A stretch of 44,840 nt of DNA from Rhodospirillum sp. (GCA_021741145.1 JAIOYK010000048.1:1-44840), one strand, 5' to 3'. Shown: positions 16,212 through 26,473, counted from the stretch's first letter. Made by a program: numbers and translations. The notes: a model not told the origin generated them from the letters alone.

Positions 16212-17849
16212 TTAATTTTTCACCACGCCCGTTTGGTCGGCCTTCAAATCAAGGGCGGCGGCCAGGAGGGCCTGGGTATAGGGCGCCTGGGGCGCGGTGA
16301 AAACCGACTCCGCCGGGCCGCTCTCCACCACCTTGCCGTCTTTCATGACCAGGATCTGGGAAGCCAGCGCCCGAACCACCCGCAAATCATGGCTGATGAA
16401 GATATAGGCCAAGCCATGGCGGCTTTGCAGGTCCCGCAACAGGTCCACGATTTGCGCCTGGACCGTTACGTCGAGCGCGCTGGTGGGTTCGTCCAGGACG
16501 ATCAACTCGGGCTTGAGCACCAGTGCCCGGGCGATGGATACCCTCTGGCGTTGGCCACCGGAGAATTCATGGGGATACCGGTCCTGGGTCGCCGGGTCCA
16601 GGCCCACCTCCTCCAGGACTTGGGAGACCATAACACGGCGTTCGTTTCGATTCTTGGCAATTCCGTGGACCTCCAGCCCCTCGCCCACAATGTCGCCGAT
16701 GGACAGGCGGGGGGAGAGGGAGCCATAGGGATCCTGGAACACCACCTGCATGCGCCGTCGCAGGGGGCGGAGGACGGAGGACGACAGACCGTCGATGCGC
16801 TGACCGTCGAACAGGATGGACCCCCGGGACCCGGTCAGGCGCAAGAGCCCGAGGCCCAGGGTGGTCTTGCCGCTGCCGCTTTCCCCGACGATGCCAAGCG
16901 TCTCTCCGGCCTTGAGGGACAGGGAGACCCCGTCGACGGCCTTGATGTGGTCCACGGTTCGTTTGATTAGCCCCTTCTTGATGGGGAACCAGATGCGAAT
17001 ATCCTCGCAGGACAGGATGTCCCGGGTCCCTTCCGGGGCGGGAACCGCGCGGCCCCTCGGCTGGCTGCCGAGCAACGTTTTCGTATAGGGGTGTTGGGGA
17101 TTGGCGAAGAGGGCCGCGGTCCCGTTGGTCTCCACGACCTTGCCACCTTGCATGACGGCGACCCGGTCGGCGATGCGCCGAACCACGGACAGGTCGTGGG
17201 TGATGAACAGGACGGCCATGCCGAAGCGGCATCGCAGGTCGGCCAACAGGGCCAGGATCTGGGCCTGGATGGTCACGTCCAGGGCCGTCGTGGGTTCGTC
17301 GGCGATCAGCAGGTCGGGTTCGTTGGCCAGCGCCATGGCGATCATCACCCGCTGACGCTGGCCGCCGGACAACTCGTGGGGGAGGGCGGAGAGTCGCTTT
17401 TCCGGATCGGGGAGGCCGACCAGGGAGAGCAGTTCCACCACCCGGTTCCGCCGGGCCTTGCCGTCCAACCCCTTGTGCAGGGTCAGAACCTCGCCCACCT
17501 GGCGCTCGATGGCATGGAGCGGGTTGAGGGAGGTCATGGGCTCCTGGAAGATCATGGCCACTCGGTCGCCCCGCACCTGTCGCAGGCGCCGGGGGGAGGC
17601 GGTCAGCAGATCCTCCCCCTCCAAGCGGATGGTGCCGGAGGGGTGGCTGGCGACGGTCTCGGGCAGAAGGCGCAGAATCGACAGCGCGGTTACCGACTTG
17701 CCCGAGCCGCTCTCGCCCACCAGGGCGAGGGTTTCCCCCCGGTTGATCGTCAAGGAGACACCGCGAACGGCATCCACGGCGCCCGTTCCGTCACCGAAGC
17801 GGACGGAGAGGTTTTCGATGGAGAGCAGGGGCGGATCGGACTCGCTCAT
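16212..17849 (-). CDS. yejF: Peptide ABC transporter, fused double ATP-binding protein YejF
   Basis: A 545-residue cytoplasmic ATPase with two complete ABC domains, the energy source of the YejABEF oligopeptide importer. Walker A sequences are GESGSGKS in the first half and GESGSGKT in the second; signature motifs are [12 protein letters not shown] and [12 protein letters not shown]; Walker B motifs are [12 protein letters not shown] and [12 protein letters not shown]. The C-terminal oligopeptide-type helper segment (NPQHPYTK) follows the first domain. The ATG overlaps the yejE stop by 4 bases (ATGA). Gene order yejA-B-E-F matches E. coli and Brucella, where the system takes up microcin C-like and other peptides. 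Confidence 0.95.
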   Translation of the reverse strand: MSESDPPLLSIENLSVRFGDGTGAVDAVRGVSLTINRGETLALVGESGSGKSVTALSILRLLPETVASHPSGTIRLEGEDLLTASPRRLRQVRGDRVAMIFQEPMTSLNPLHAIERQVGEVLTLHKGLDGKARRNRVVELLSLVGLPDPEKRLSALPHELSGGQRQRVMIAMALANEPDLLIADEPTTALDVTIQAQILALLADLRCRFGMAVLFITHDLSVVRRIADRVAVMQGGKVVETNGTAALFANPQHPYTKTLLGSQPRGRAVPAPEGTRDILSCEDIRIWFPIKKGLIKRTVDHIKAVDGVSLSLKAGETLGIVGESGSGKTTLGLGLLRLTGSRGSILFDGQRIDGLSSSVLRPLRRRMQVVFQDPYGSLSPRLSIGDIVGEGLEVHGIAKNRNERRVMVSQVLEEVGLDPATQDRYPHEFSGGQRQRVSIARALVLKPELIVLDEPTSALDVTVQAQIVDLLRDLQSRHGLAYIFISHDLRVVRALASQILVMKDGKVVESGPAESVFTAPQAPYTQALLAAALDLKADQTGVVKN

Positions 17850-18886
17850 CGGGCGCCTCCCTTGCGGGGGTCGAAGGCGTCGCGCACGGCCTCGCCGATA
17901 AAGACCAACAGAGTCAGCATGGCGGCGAGCACCAGGAAACCGGTGATTCCCAGCCAGGGGGCTTGGAGGTTCTCCTTGCCCAAGCGCAGGAGCTCACCGA
18001 GGGAGGCGGTCCCCGGCGGCATGCCCAGGCCCAGGAAGTCCAGCGAGGTCAGGGCGGTAACCGAGCCGGACAGGATGAAGGGGGCGAAGGTCAGGGTGGC
18101 CACCATGGCGTTGGGCAGGACATGCTTGACCATGACCTTGGCGTCGGACATGCCGAGCGCCTTGGCCGCGCGGACGTAGTCGAAATTCCGCGCCCGCAGG
18201 AACTCCGCCCGGACCACGCCCACCAGGGAGGTCCAGGAAAAGAGCAGCAGGATCAGCAACAGGGTCCAGAAACCGGGTTGAATGACGCTGGCGACGATGA
18301 TCAGCACGAAAAGCTGGGGCAGACCGCCCCAGATCTCCAGGAAGCGCTGGGCGAAAAGGTCGATCAGACCGCCGAAATAGCCCTGTACGGCCCCGGCGGC
18401 CACGCCGACCACCGAGGAAAAGACCGTCAGCATCAGCCCGAAGAGCACCGACAATCGGAAGCCGTAGAGGGTTCGGGCCAGGACATCCCGGCCCTGGTCG
18501 TCCGTGCCCAGGGGGTTCTCCCAGGTGGGGGGCGAGGGGGCGGGTTGCTCCAGGGTTTGGTTTACCGTGTCATAGGTGAACCGCACCGGTGGCCAAAGGA
18601 TCCACCCGTTTTCCTCGATGGCCTCGGAGACGAAGGGGTCCCGGTAGTCGGCCGCGGTGGGGAAGAAGCCGCCGAAGGTGGTTTCCGGATAATCCTTCAC
18701 CACGGGAAAATAGAGGCCGCCGTCGTAGGAGACCAGCAGGGGGCGGTCGTTGCAGACAAATTCAGCCAGCAAGCTGATACCGAACAGCAGAAGGAAAATC
18801 CAAAGGGCCCAGAAGCCTCGTCGGTTGGCGCAAAACCCGGCCAGGCGGCGCTGGTTCAAGGGGGAGAGGGGAAGAGGTCTCGCCAT
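17846..18886 (-). CDS. yejE: Peptide ABC transporter permease YejE
   Basis: A 346-residue inner-membrane permease with one N-terminal helix (FWALWIFLLLFGISLLAEFV), a periplasmic segment of about 100 residues, then five helices of the binding-protein-dependent permease fold. The EAA-type cytoplasmic loop that contacts the ATPase is RAAKALGMSDAKVMVKHVLPN. The periplasmic insertion with DYRDPFVSEAIEENGW is typical of YejE rather than DppC. It starts 4 bases after the yejB stop and overlaps yejF, so the three are tightly coupled. Confidence 0.95.
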   Translation of the reverse strand: MARPLPLSPLNQRRLAGFCANRRGFWALWIFLLLFGISLLAEFVCNDRPLLVSYDGGLYFPVVKDYPETTFGGFFPTAADYRDPFVSEAIEENGWILWPPVRFTYDTVNQTLEQPAPSPPTWENPLGTDDQGRDVLARTLYGFRLSVLFGLMLTVFSSVVGVAAGAVQGYFGGLIDLFAQRFLEIWGGLPQLFVLIIVASVIQPGFWTLLLILLLFSWTSLVGVVRAEFLRARNFDYVRAAKALGMSDAKVMVKHVLPNAMVATLTFAPFILSGSVTALTSLDFLGLGMPPGTASLGELLRLGKENLQAPWLGITGFLVLAAMLTLLVFIGEAVRDAFDPRKGGAR

Positions 18887-18890
18887 GGAC

Positions 18891-19997
18891 TCAGGTCTCC
18901 CGCTTCTCGAAGTCGATGCGGGGATCGATCAGCGTATAGGTCACGTCACTGACCAGGGCCAGCAACAGACCGATCAGACCAAAGACGTAGAGGGTGCCGA
19001 ACATCATCGGATAATCCCGTCTTAGGGTGCTTTCGAACCCGAGAAGACCCAGGCCGTCCAGGCTGAAGATCACCTCGATCAGGACCGAGCCGGTAAACAG
19101 CATGGAGACCAGGGCCGCGGGGAACCCGGCGACCACCAGCAGCATGGCGTTGCGGAAGACGTGGCCGTAGAGGACCCGGCCCTCCGTCAGGCCCTTGGCC
19201 CGCGCGGTGACCACATACTGCTTGTTGATCTCCTCGAGGAAGCTGTTCTTGGTCAGCATGGTCAGGCTCGCGAATCCGCCAATGACCAGCGTGGTGACCG
19301 GCAGGGCCATATGCCAGATGTAATCGAGGATCCGGTCGGGCCAGGACAGGCTTGACCAATTGGCTGAAACGATCCCCTGGAGGGGGAACCAATCCAGGTA
19401 ACGCCCTCCGGCGAAGACGACGATCAACAGGATGGCGAAGAGGAAGCCGGGCACGGCATAGCCAATGATGATCGCCCAACTCGTCGCCACATCGAATCGG
19501 GACCCGTCCCGCACCGCCTTGCCAACGCCCAGGGGAATCGAGATCAAATAAATGATCAAGGTGCTCCAGACGCCAAGGGAGATGGAGACGGGCAGCTTTT
19601 CCAGAACCACGTCCATGACCGGGCGGCCGCGGAAGAAGGAGTCGCCAAGGTCGAAGACCGCGTAATCCTTGATCATCAGCCAGAAGCGTTCATAGGCGGG
19701 CTTGTCGAAATTGAACTGCTTTTCCAGGTTGGCGATGTACGCGGGGTCCAGGCCCCTGGCCCCCTGGTAGGGGGAGCCCGAGTCCGTTGGGTTGGCCCGA
19801 TTTCCCGCTCCCATGGTCTCGCCCTGGCCGCTTCCGGAAATCCGGGAGGTGGCCGAGGATCCAATGCCTTGGAGGTCGCCCAGGAGTTGCTCGATCGGAC
19901 CGCCCGGCGCGATCTGAACAATGGCGAAATTCAGCATAATGATGCCGAAGAGGGTGACGGGGATCAGCAGCAGTCGGCGGAGGATATAGGCGCCCAT
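18891..19997 (-). CDS. yejB: Peptide ABC transporter permease YejB
   Basis: A 368-residue inner-membrane permease. It begins [20 protein letters not shown], the conserved first helix of DppB/YejB proteins, and has the EAA loop [20 protein letters not shown]. An insertion of about 40 residues after the first helix ([16 protein letters not shown] ... [18 protein letters not shown]) is the YejB-type extension. Its ATG follows GGGAG at good spacing. It pairs with YejE to form the translocation channel for peptides delivered by YejA. Confidence 0.95.
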   Translation of the reverse strand: MGAYILRRLLLIPVTLFGIIMLNFAIVQIAPGGPIEQLLGDLQGIGSSATSRISGSGQGETMGAGNRANPTDSGSPYQGARGLDPAYIANLEKQFNFDKPAYERFWLMIKDYAVFDLGDSFFRGRPVMDVVLEKLPVSISLGVWSTLIIYLISIPLGVGKAVRDGSRFDVATSWAIIIGYAVPGFLFAILLIVVFAGGRYLDWFPLQGIVSANWSSLSWPDRILDYIWHMALPVTTLVIGGFASLTMLTKNSFLEEINKQYVVTARAKGLTEGRVLYGHVFRNAMLLVVAGFPAALVSMLFTGSVLIEVIFSLDGLGLLGFESTLRRDYPMMFGTLYVFGLIGLLLALVSDVTYTLIDPRIDFEKRET

Positions 19998-20028
19998 GGT
20001 CTCGGCTCCCTTTTCGGTGCGTCGGTCG

Positions 20029-21858
20029 TCAGCGCGCCGACCGGCCCGTGAGGGAAGCGGCCTTTTCCGGGTCGACCCACCACGTCATGAGTTGCACCCC
20101 CTGGCTCGGCGTGGGCGGATGACCGAACATGTCCCAATGGGCGATGAAATCGGCGCCGAAATAGAATTGGGGGATCACCAGGAACGACCATTGCAGGATC
20201 CGGTCCAGGGCATGGACGTGGGTCACCAGATCCTCGCGGCTGGGCGAGGCGATGAGCTGGTCGATCAATCTGTCCACCGCCGGATTCTTGAGCCCCGCCA
20301 GATTGCGGCTGCCCGGGGTATCCGCGGCCGCGGAAGACCAGAAGTCCCGCTGTTCGTTGCCCGGACTTTCCGTTTGTCCCCAGCTTCCAACGATCATGTC
20401 GTAGTCGAATTGGGTCAGCCGGTTGATGTATTGGGCGGTGTCCACGGTGCGGATGGAGACGTCGATTCCCAGGCGTTCCAGATTCTTGGCCATTGGGAGG
20501 ATGATTTTCTCGAATTCGGGCTGCACCAAGAGGATCTCGAAGGAAAAGGGTTTCCCCTCCCCATTGACCAGCTTGCCGTCCTTGACGCTCCAGCCCGCCT
20601 CGCGCAGCAGGTCCAGCGCCTTTTTCAGGTTGGCCCGCAGCCCGCCGGGGGTGTCGGTGGAGGGCGGATTGTATTCCTCGGTGAACACCCGTTCCGGAAT
20701 GTCCTCGCGCAGAGGCTCTAGAACCGCCAGTTCCGCGGCCGAGGGCAGTCCCGTCGCCGCGAGGTCCGAGTTGTCGAAATAGCTGCGGTGGTGCTTCAGT
20801 CCGCCGGACGATAGGGTTTGATTGGTCCATTCGAAGTCAAAGGCGTTGGCCAGGGCTTCGCGCACCTTGGGGTCCGCGAAGAGGGGATTGCGCGTGTTGT
20901 AGACAAATCCCTGCATCCCCTCGACACGGTGGTGTTCCAGGGTTTCCTTGACCACGCGGCCATCCTCGGCGGCGGGAAAGTCGTATTTGGTGGCCCAGGC
21001 CTTGGCCGACATTTCCTGGCGGAAGTCGATGGCTCCGGCCTTGAAGGCCTCGAACATCACCGTGGAATCCCGGTAATAGTCGTACCGAATGGTATCGAAA
21101 TTGTTCTTGCCCCGGTTCGCCGCGAGATCCTTGGCCCAGTAGTCGTCTCGCCGTTGCAGGGTGATGTACCGTCCCGGTTCGAAATCCTTCACGGCGTAGG
21201 GACCACTGGTCACGGGGATGTCCAGGGAGACCGCGGTGAACTCCCGGCTCTCCCAATAATGCTTGGGCAGGATCGGGAGTTCGCTGACGATGAGCGGCAG
21301 TTCCCGATTCTCGCCTTCCTCGAAATCGAAACGGACGGTCCGTTCCCCCTCGACTTCCACGTTGGTTACGCTGGCATAATAGGCGTTGTAGAGGGGTGCG
21401 CCCTTGGTGCGGAGGGTCTCCATGCTGAAGGCCACGTCCTCCGCGGTGATGGGCTCGCCATCGCTCCACTTGGCCTCGGGCCGGAGAGTGAAGCGAACCC
21501 AGGATCGATCCTTCGGGATTTCCACGGTTTCCGCGATCAGACCGTATTTGGTGAACACCTCGTCCGCCGAGGGCACCATGAGGGTGTCGTAGGTCAGGCC
21601 GAGCCCGGCGGCGCTGTCCCCCTTGATGATATAGGGGTTGAGACTGTCGAAGCCCCCGATGGTCGCGAGTCGGATGTCTCCCCCTTTTGGGGCGTCGGGG
21701 TTCACGTAGTCGAAATGACTAAAATCCACCGGATATTTGGGGTCTCCGTAGAGGGCCAAGCCGTGGGCCGGGGCCGGAGTCTCCTCCGTCTGGCCGAGGC
21801 TCGGATGGGCGAAACTGGCCGAAAGGACGGCGGCGGTCAGGGCGGCGACGAGACGCAT
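20029..21858 (-). CDS. yejA: Peptide-binding protein YejA (periplasmic receptor)
   Basis: A 609-residue solute-binding protein of the oligopeptide (SBP_bac_5) family. A signal peptide (residues 1-22, ending SLGQ) is followed by [29 protein letters not shown], the typical YejA start, then [33 protein letters not shown] and [14 protein letters not shown], all standard peptide-receptor motifs. It captures peptides in the periplasm for YejBEF. The ATG has AGGAG 6 bases upstream. It is the first gene of the yej operon; the promoter should be in 21859-21974, which also holds a GC-rich inverted repeat (GGCCGCG/CGCGGC) behind the phosphatase gene, but no box that I can define. Confidence 0.95.
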   Translation of the reverse strand: MRLVAALTAAVLSASFAHPSLGQTEETPAPAHGLALYGDPKYPVDFSHFDYVNPDAPKGGDIRLATIGGFDSLNPYIIKGDSAAGLGLTYDTLMVPSADEVFTKYGLIAETVEIPKDRSWVRFTLRPEAKWSDGEPITAEDVAFSMETLRTKGAPLYNAYYASVTNVEVEGERTVRFDFEEGENRELPLIVSELPILPKHYWESREFTAVSLDIPVTSGPYAVKDFEPGRYITLQRRDDYWAKDLAANRGKNNFDTIRYDYYRDSTVMFEAFKAGAIDFRQEMSAKAWATKYDFPAAEDGRVVKETLEHHRVEGMQGFVYNTRNPLFADPKVREALANAFDFEWTNQTLSSGGLKHHRSYFDNSDLAATGLPSAAELAVLEPLREDIPERVFTEEYNPPSTDTPGGLRANLKKALDLLREAGWSVKDGKLVNGEGKPFSFEILLVQPEFEKIILPMAKNLERLGIDVSIRTVDTAQYINRLTQFDYDMIVGSWGQTESPGNEQRDFWSSAAADTPGSRNLAGLKNPAVDRLIDQLIASPSREDLVTHVHALDRILQWSFLVIPQFYFGADFIAHWDMFGHPPTPSQGVQLMTWWVDPEKAASLTGRSAR

Positions 21859-21974
21859 CGGAGGCTCCTGGACGGGTGCGAAAGGATCGGCGGGCGTGGG
21901 GTACCGGAGAGTTTGGCTTTTGATCTACATGCGAAATGAGGCCGCGTCGCGGCGGTATCAAGGGCGTTTCCGTC

Positions 21975-22772
21975 CTAATCCGTCAACAAGGCCAGCGCCT
22001 GGGCATGGGTTTCCAGATCACCCGAGGCCAGAACCCGGTCCCCGGAGGCGAGGGTGAGGGGCGCGCCCTCCCAATCGGTCATGATCCCGCCCGCGCCAAG
22101 GATCACGGGGGCCAGGGCGGCGTAGTCGTAGATTTTCAACCCCGCCTCGCAGACCACGTCGGCGAAGCCCAGGGCGACCAATCCATAGGCGTAGCAGTCG
22201 CAACCGTAGCGCCGCAGCTTGGCCTTGGCCCGCAGGCGCTCGAAGGCGGTGGCGTCTTCTGGCCGGGAAAAGAGTTCCACCGCGGTGGTATAGAGCGCGG
22301 CCTTGTCCAGGGCGGGGCAGGGGCGGCAACGGACAGGCGCGCCATTGAAGGTGGTGGGATGGCCCTGGCCGCCGATCCAGCGTTCATTGATCACGGGTTG
22401 ATTGATGAGCCCCAGGATCGGCACCCCCTTTCGGCAGAGGCCGATGAGGGTGCCGAAGGAGGGCTTGCCGGTGATGAAGGCGCCCGTGCCGTCGATGGGG
22501 TCGAGGACCCAGACATAATCCGCCTCCACATTCTCCCGTCCATATTCCTCGCCGATGATGCCGTGGTCGGGGAAGGTTCGGCCGATCAGGGCACGCATGA
22601 CCGCCTCGGCGCCGCGGTCGGCTTCGGTCACCGGCGATGCGTCGGCCTTGTCATCCACGGCGATGGGCTTGCGGAACAGGGGACGAATGACGGCGGCGGA
22701 GACCTCCGCCAGATCGTGGGCCAGTTGGATGAAGGCGGGATCCAAGGGGGTCTCGGCGGACGCGATTGGCAC
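21975..22772 (-). CDS. hisN: Inositol-monophosphatase superfamily phosphatase, probably histidinol-phosphatase (HisN type)
   Basis: A Mg2+-dependent sugar/alcohol phosphatase. Metal-binding motifs are GEEYG and DPIDGTGAF, the latter the family fingerprint (D-P-I-D-G-T), with the third metal ligand in CEAGLKIYDYAALAPVI. Sequence features such as VTEADRGAEAVMRALI and FITGKPSFGTLIGLC match the HisN-like histidinol-phosphatase subgroup rather than SuhB, so histidine synthesis is the likely role; this is inferred. The open frame runs up to ATG 22877, but its first 35 residues are unlike the family. GTG 22772 (VPIASAETPLDPAF) gives a normal 265-residue protein. It is leftward and ends 116 bases before yejA. 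Confidence 0.85.
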   Translation of the reverse strand: MPIASAETPLDPAFIQLAHDLAEVSAAVIRPLFRKPIAVDDKADASPVTEADRGAEAVMRALIGRTFPDHGIIGEEYGRENVEADYVWVLDPIDGTGAFITGKPSFGTLIGLCRKGVPILGLINQPVINERWIGGQGHPTTFNGAPVRCRPCPALDKAALYTTAVELFSRPEDATAFERLRAKAKLRRYGCDCYAYGLVALGFADVVCEAGLKIYDYAALAPVILGAGGIMTDWEGAPLTLASGDRVLASGDLETHAQALALLTD

Positions 22773-22919
22773 GGGGAAGACACTCCGGCGGTGGGACTGG
22801 GACAGGACCCCTGGAAGGTACCCGTCTATGGGGCGGGAGGAAAGGGCGGTGCATCCTTGACCGACCAAGGTCTCCATGCTTGCCTATTTGTTTCCAGAAA
22901 AGGCGATGGGAGACGGGAG

Positions 22920-23357
22920 ATGATGCAAGGTTCCCTGGGGTGGGTGGCCTGGGCGGCCTTTTCGGCGGTCTTCGCGGCCATGACGGCGATTCTCGCCAAG
23001 GTCGGGGTGGAGTCCATCGATCCGGACCTCGCCACCTTCGTTCGCACCGTGGTGATCCTGCTGTTGCTGGGGGGACTCCTGGCGGTGGGCGGCCAATGGC
23101 GGGACGCGGGCGCCCTGTCCGGGCGAAGTGTCCTTTTTTTGGTTCTGTCTGGCTTGGCGACGGGCGCGTCTTGGTTGTGCTACTTCCGGGCGCTGAAGCT
23201 GGGCGACGCGGCCCGTGTCGCTCCCGTTGACAAGATGAGCGTCGTGCTCGTCGCTGTCTTTGGGGTCGTCTTCCTGGAGGAGAAACTGGCGCGGATCCAC
23301 TGGCTGGGGCTGGCCTTTGTCGCCCTTGGGGTCCTTCTGCTCACGCGGAAAGGGTGA
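22920..23357 (+). CDS. Single-domain EamA-type permease
   Basis: A 145-residue membrane protein with about five hydrophobic helices: GWVAWAAFSAVFAAMTAILAK at the start, a second helix VVILLLLGGLLAVGG, then VLFLVLSGLATGASWLCYFRALKLGDAA and the signature PVDKMSVVLVAVFGVVFLEEKL. It has only one EamA repeat and so must act as a dimer, as small EamA proteins do. Substrate unknown. Two adjacent ATG codons (22920 and 22923) are possible starts behind a purine-rich GGGAGACGGGAG. It is divergent from the phosphatase gene and convergent with the metal-exporter gene. Confidence 0.85.
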   Translation: MMQGSLGWVAWAAFSAVFAAMTAILAKVGVESIDPDLATFVRTVVILLLLGGLLAVGGQWRDAGALSGRSVLFLVLSGLATGASWLCYFRALKLGDAARVAPVDKMSVVLVAVFGVVFLEEKLARIHWLGLAFVALGVLLLTRKG

Positions 23358-23360
23358 TCG

Positions 23361-23399
23361 CCCGTAAGGCGGCCTCCAGGGGTGAGGCGACCTTACGGG
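23361..23399. terminator. Two-step hairpin between convergent genes
   Basis: The outer arms CCCGTAAGG and CCTTACGGG match perfectly (9 bp), and inside them GCCTC and GAGGC form a second stem. It sits exactly in the 47-base gap between the convergent EamA and metal-exporter genes, so it probably ends both transcripts. No long T-run is present. Confidence 0.65.
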
Positions 23400-23404
23400 A
23401 TGGA

Positions 23405-24592
23405 TCAATATCCCAGGGCATAGGCGCCGTAGGCCAAGGCCACCGCGGGGGCGGCGGAATAGGCCGTGGCCAGGGCGGCGGCCCGGGGAGCCAGGGCGAT
23501 GGCCGGGAAAAGTGCGTCCCCATCATTGGACAACGCATTGCCCAACAGCGCCGAGAAGGGCACCAAGCCATTCAGGTACAGGGCGGTGACCACGATTTGC
23601 GGTCCACAGCCCGGCAACAGACCCACGGCCACGCCCACCAGGGGCATCACGGGGGCCGCGGTTTCGAACCAGACGGCCAGATCCACCCCGGTCAGGGCGA
23701 CAGTCACCTCGTAGACCAGGAACCCGCCAATCACCCAGACGCTGACGAAATTGGTGTCCGCCATGACCGCTCGGGACGCCTCTCGCTCCCCGCCGCGGTC
23801 GATCACGGGGCGCCGAGCCCAGAGTGCGAGGACGAGCAGGGATCCGACCACGCCCAGACCCTCCGTCACCCCCAGGTCGGAGAAGGGACCCATGAACCGG
23901 TCCGGCTCCACCTGAAAGGCCAGAAGAACGGAGAGCACGCCGCCGGGGATCAGCAGACCCAGCCAGAGGGAGCGGACCCAGTTCGGCAGGGGGCGTGCCC
24001 CAGCTTCGGGGGTCTTGGGAGGCGAAGCGGCCTTGACGGGTGCCGGGGCGGGTGCCAGGGCTGGGGCCGGGGTTCGGGAGGCGGCCAGGGGATGCAGGGC
24101 GTCCACCAGATAGCCCATGGCCGTGCCCGCGGCGAGGCCCAGGCCAATGACGGCCAGGGCGGTCATGGGCGCGCGGGCCAACAGCAGGAAGGCCGCGTCG
24201 CCCATGGTCGCGGTCAGGGTGGCCACCAGGGCTCCCAGACTCGACCGGCCCAGGGTGAACTGGGTGGTGACGATGATGGCGCCCCCACAGCCCGGAAACG
24301 CTCCGAGAAGGGCCGCGATGGGGACGGCCCAGGCCCGGCGGCGAACCATCAGATCCCCCAAGTCAATTCCCAGGCCCCGCTCCATCCAGTAGGTCAGGAA
24401 CAAAGTGCCCGCGACAAAGGTCGTCACCGACAGATAGGCGTCCGATAGGGCCGTCCGGGTCGCCTGGCCCGCGATGCCGTCCGACAGGGCCAAGGCGACA
24501 ACAAGGGCCAGGATACCAAACCGCCAGGGAAGGCGGTGGGTCAAGGTGGCCGCTTGGGCCGTCTTCCACGATTGAAGTACCAGGGTCGCCAT
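23405..24592 (-). CDS. Putative 10-TM heavy-metal (Mn?) exporter, ArsP_2-like
   Basis: A 395-residue inner-membrane protein with two homologous halves of about five helices each, joined by a Pro/Ala-rich cytoplasmic linker (about residues 165-195). Each half has the same motif: GAFPGCGGAIIVTTQF in the first and GLLPGCGPQIVVTALY in the second. The paired P-G-C-G motif in inverted halves is what I know from the putative 10-TM heavy-metal exporter family (PF11449), whose members are often annotated as manganese or arsenic efflux proteins. Substrate assignment is an inference. The ATG has GAGGGAG upstream. A near-consensus Fur box at 24647-24665 lies 55 bases in front of the start, which points to iron- or manganese-responsive control. 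Confidence 0.75.
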   Translation of the reverse strand: MATLVLQSWKTAQAATLTHRLPWRFGILALVVALALSDGIAGQATRTALSDAYLSVTTFVAGTLFLTYWMERGLGIDLGDLMVRRRAWAVPIAALLGAFPGCGGAIIVTTQFTLGRSSLGALVATLTATMGDAAFLLLARAPMTALAVIGLGLAAGTAMGYLVDALHPLAASRTPAPALAPAPAPVKAASPPKTPEAGARPLPNWVRSLWLGLLIPGGVLSVLLAFQVEPDRFMGPFSDLGVTEGLGVVGSLLVLALWARRPVIDRGGEREASRAVMADTNFVSVWVIGGFLVYEVTVALTGVDLAVWFETAAPVMPLVGVAVGLLPGCGPQIVVTALYLNGLVPFSALLGNALSNDGDALFPAIALAPRAAALATAYSAAPAVALAYGAYALGY

Positions 24593-24646
24593 GATTCGAT
24601 CTCCCTCGGACCCGCGGAGCTAAGGCCCCGCCGGTGACAATGAAAT

Positions 24647-24665
24647 GATAATGAGAGTTATTATC
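24647..24665. promoter_or_regulatory. Fur-type operator (Fur/Mur box)
   Basis: GATAATGAGAGTTATTATC matches the classical 19-bp Fur box in 16 of 19 positions and is itself an imperfect palindrome (GATAAT / ATTATC arms). It stands out as an AT-rich island in a GC-rich region. It lies 55 bases upstream of the metal-exporter start on the minus strand and 130 bases upstream of kdsB on the plus strand, so the exporter is the more likely target. Alphaproteobacterial Fur proteins can respond to iron or manganese (Mur). Confidence 0.75.
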
Positions 24666-24794
24666 AAATTAGGCGAGGGAATTATTCCGACCTTTATGTT
24701 CGATTTCTTCGATTGGCCTCTTGATCCTGGCATCCCGTGGGGGATCCGTGCATGATCCCCCGTCTTGCCTCCCCCGTGCCTGGAGTACCCACCC

Positions 24795-25529
24795 ATGTCC
24801 AATCCGATCATTGTTATCCCCGCGCGCATGGCCTCTACCCGGTTGCCGGGAAAGCCGCTCGCGGATATCGGGGGTGTTCCGATGATCGTTCAGGTCTGGC
24901 GCCGGGCCATGGAAGCGAAGGTTGGACCGGTTCTGGTCGCCGCGGCGGAGGAGGAAATCGCCCAGGCCGTGCGGGACCATGGGGGCGAGGCGATTCTGAC
25001 GGACCCTGGTTTGCCGTCGGGCTCGGATCGGGTCATGCGGGCCCTTCGTGCCTATGATCCAAACCGACGCTACAATGTGGTCGTGAACGTCCAGGGAGAT
25101 CTGCCGACCCTGGACCCCAAGCTGATCCAAACGGCGTTGGAGTGCCTCGACAGCGATCCCTCCATCCATCTGTCCACGCTGATCAGCGAGATCACCCGAC
25201 CCGAGGAGCGGGATAACCCGAATGTGGTCAAGGCTATCGTTGGCTTGGCCCCGGGCCAGACCATGGGCCGCGCCCTGTATTTTACCCGGGCCACGGCGCC
25301 GACGGGGGAGGGGCCGCTTTACCATCACATTGGGATTTACGCCTTCCGCCGCACGGCGCTGAAAGCCTTCATCTCCCTGCCGCCCGGCGTGTTGGAGCAG
25401 CGGGAGAAGCTGGAGCAGTTGCGCGCGTTGGAGAACCACATGCGGGTCGAGGCGGCCCTCGTTGACACCATTCCACTGGGTGTCGATACTCCCGAGGATC
25501 TTGAGCGGGCCCGGACCCTGTTGGCCTGA
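24795..25529 (+). CDS. kdsB: 3-deoxy-manno-octulosonate cytidylyltransferase
   Basis: It makes CMP-Kdo from CTP and Kdo, the activated sugar needed for the lipopolysaccharide inner core. The 244-residue protein begins with the nucleotide-binding signature IIVIPARMASTRLPGKPL and contains SGSDRVMRAL, NVQGDLPTLD, and HHIGIYAFRR, all diagnostic for KdsB. I chose ATG 24795 over an in-frame ATG 30 bases earlier because the family starts right before 'IIVIPAR'. It confirms an LPS-bearing outer membrane. pheA follows after 77 bases on the same strand. Confidence 0.96.
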   Translation: MSNPIIVIPARMASTRLPGKPLADIGGVPMIVQVWRRAMEAKVGPVLVAAAEEEIAQAVRDHGGEAILTDPGLPSGSDRVMRALRAYDPNRRYNVVVNVQGDLPTLDPKLIQTALECLDSDPSIHLSTLISEITRPEERDNPNVVKAIVGLAPGQTMGRALYFTRATAPTGEGPLYHHIGIYAFRRTALKAFISLPPGVLEQREKLEQLRALENHMRVEAALVDTIPLGVDTPEDLERARTLLA

Positions 25530-25606
25530 ACCGCGCCCGCCCGGGTCATTTCTTGATTCGGTTCCGTCTTCAGGCCCATCTTTAAGCCCATCCTTCTGGG
25601 GTACCC

Positions 25607-26473
25607 ATGACCGATCCGAAAAACACCGTGGCCTTCCAAGGCCTGCCCGGCGCCTATTCCCATATGGCCGCGACCCGGCTGTTTCCCTCCATGGAAGTGC
25701 TGCCCTGCCCGGCCTTCGAGGACGCCTTCGCCGCGGTACGCGAGGGAAAGGCCCTTTACGCGGTGTTGCCCATCGAGAATTCCGTGGCCGGACGGGTGGC
25801 GGACATCCACCATCTGATGCCCGATTCCGGTCTGCATATCATCGATGAGTTCTTCCTGAAGGTCAGCCACCACTTCCTTGTCGCCCCGGGTACGAAGCTG
25901 GAGGACGTGACGATTGTCCGCAGCCATGTCCATGCCCTGGGACAGTGCCGGAAGTTCATCAAGGAACACGGGCTCAAGGCCATCGTCCACGCCGATACCG
26001 CGGGGGCCGCGTCGGAACTGTCCGAGCACAAAAGCCCCACGGAAGCGGCCATCGCCAGCGAACTGGCGGGAGCCATCTATGGCCTCGATTCCCTGAAGGC
26101 GAATATCGAGGACGAAGACCACAACACCACCCGCTTCCTGGTCATGGCCCGGGAGGCCGTGGTGCCCAGCCGCTCCGTGGAAACGGTGACCACTTTTGTC
26201 TTCCGGGTGAAGAACGTCCCCGCGGCCCTGTACAAGGCCCTCGGCGGCTTCGCCACCAATGGCGTGAACATGACCAAGCTGGAAAGCTATCAGGTGGCTG
26301 GCACTTTCGTGGCGGCGCGCTTCTATGCCGACGTGGAAGGCCGTCCGGAGGATGAGGCGTTGGGTCGGGCGCTAGATGAACTGGCCCATTTCACCCACGA
26401 GTTGAAGATCCTGGGCAGCTATCCGGCCCACCCCTACCGATTCGCCGCGCGGCGGGACCTGAAGCGGGATTAA
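25607..26473 (+). CDS. pheA: Prephenate dehydratase
   Basis: It converts prephenate to phenylpyruvate in phenylalanine synthesis. The 288-residue monofunctional enzyme (no chorismate mutase domain) has the N-terminal catalytic domain AFQGLPGAYSHMAATRLFP ... VLPIENSVAGRV, with the active-site T-R-F motif in HNTTRFLVMA, then a C-terminal ACT regulatory domain from about residue 200 (VKNVPAALYKALGGFATNGV, followed by the E-S-Y motif) that binds phenylalanine as feedback inhibitor. The kdsB-pheA adjacency on one strand is common in alphaproteobacteria. Confidence 0.96.
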   Translation: MTDPKNTVAFQGLPGAYSHMAATRLFPSMEVLPCPAFEDAFAAVREGKALYAVLPIENSVAGRVADIHHLMPDSGLHIIDEFFLKVSHHFLVAPGTKLEDVTIVRSHVHALGQCRKFIKEHGLKAIVHADTAGAASELSEHKSPTEAAIASELAGAIYGLDSLKANIEDEDHNTTRFLVMAREAVVPSRSVETVTTFVFRVKNVPAALYKALGGFATNGVNMTKLESYQVAGTFVAARFYADVEGRPEDEALGRALDELAHFTHELKILGSYPAHPYRFAARRDLKRD

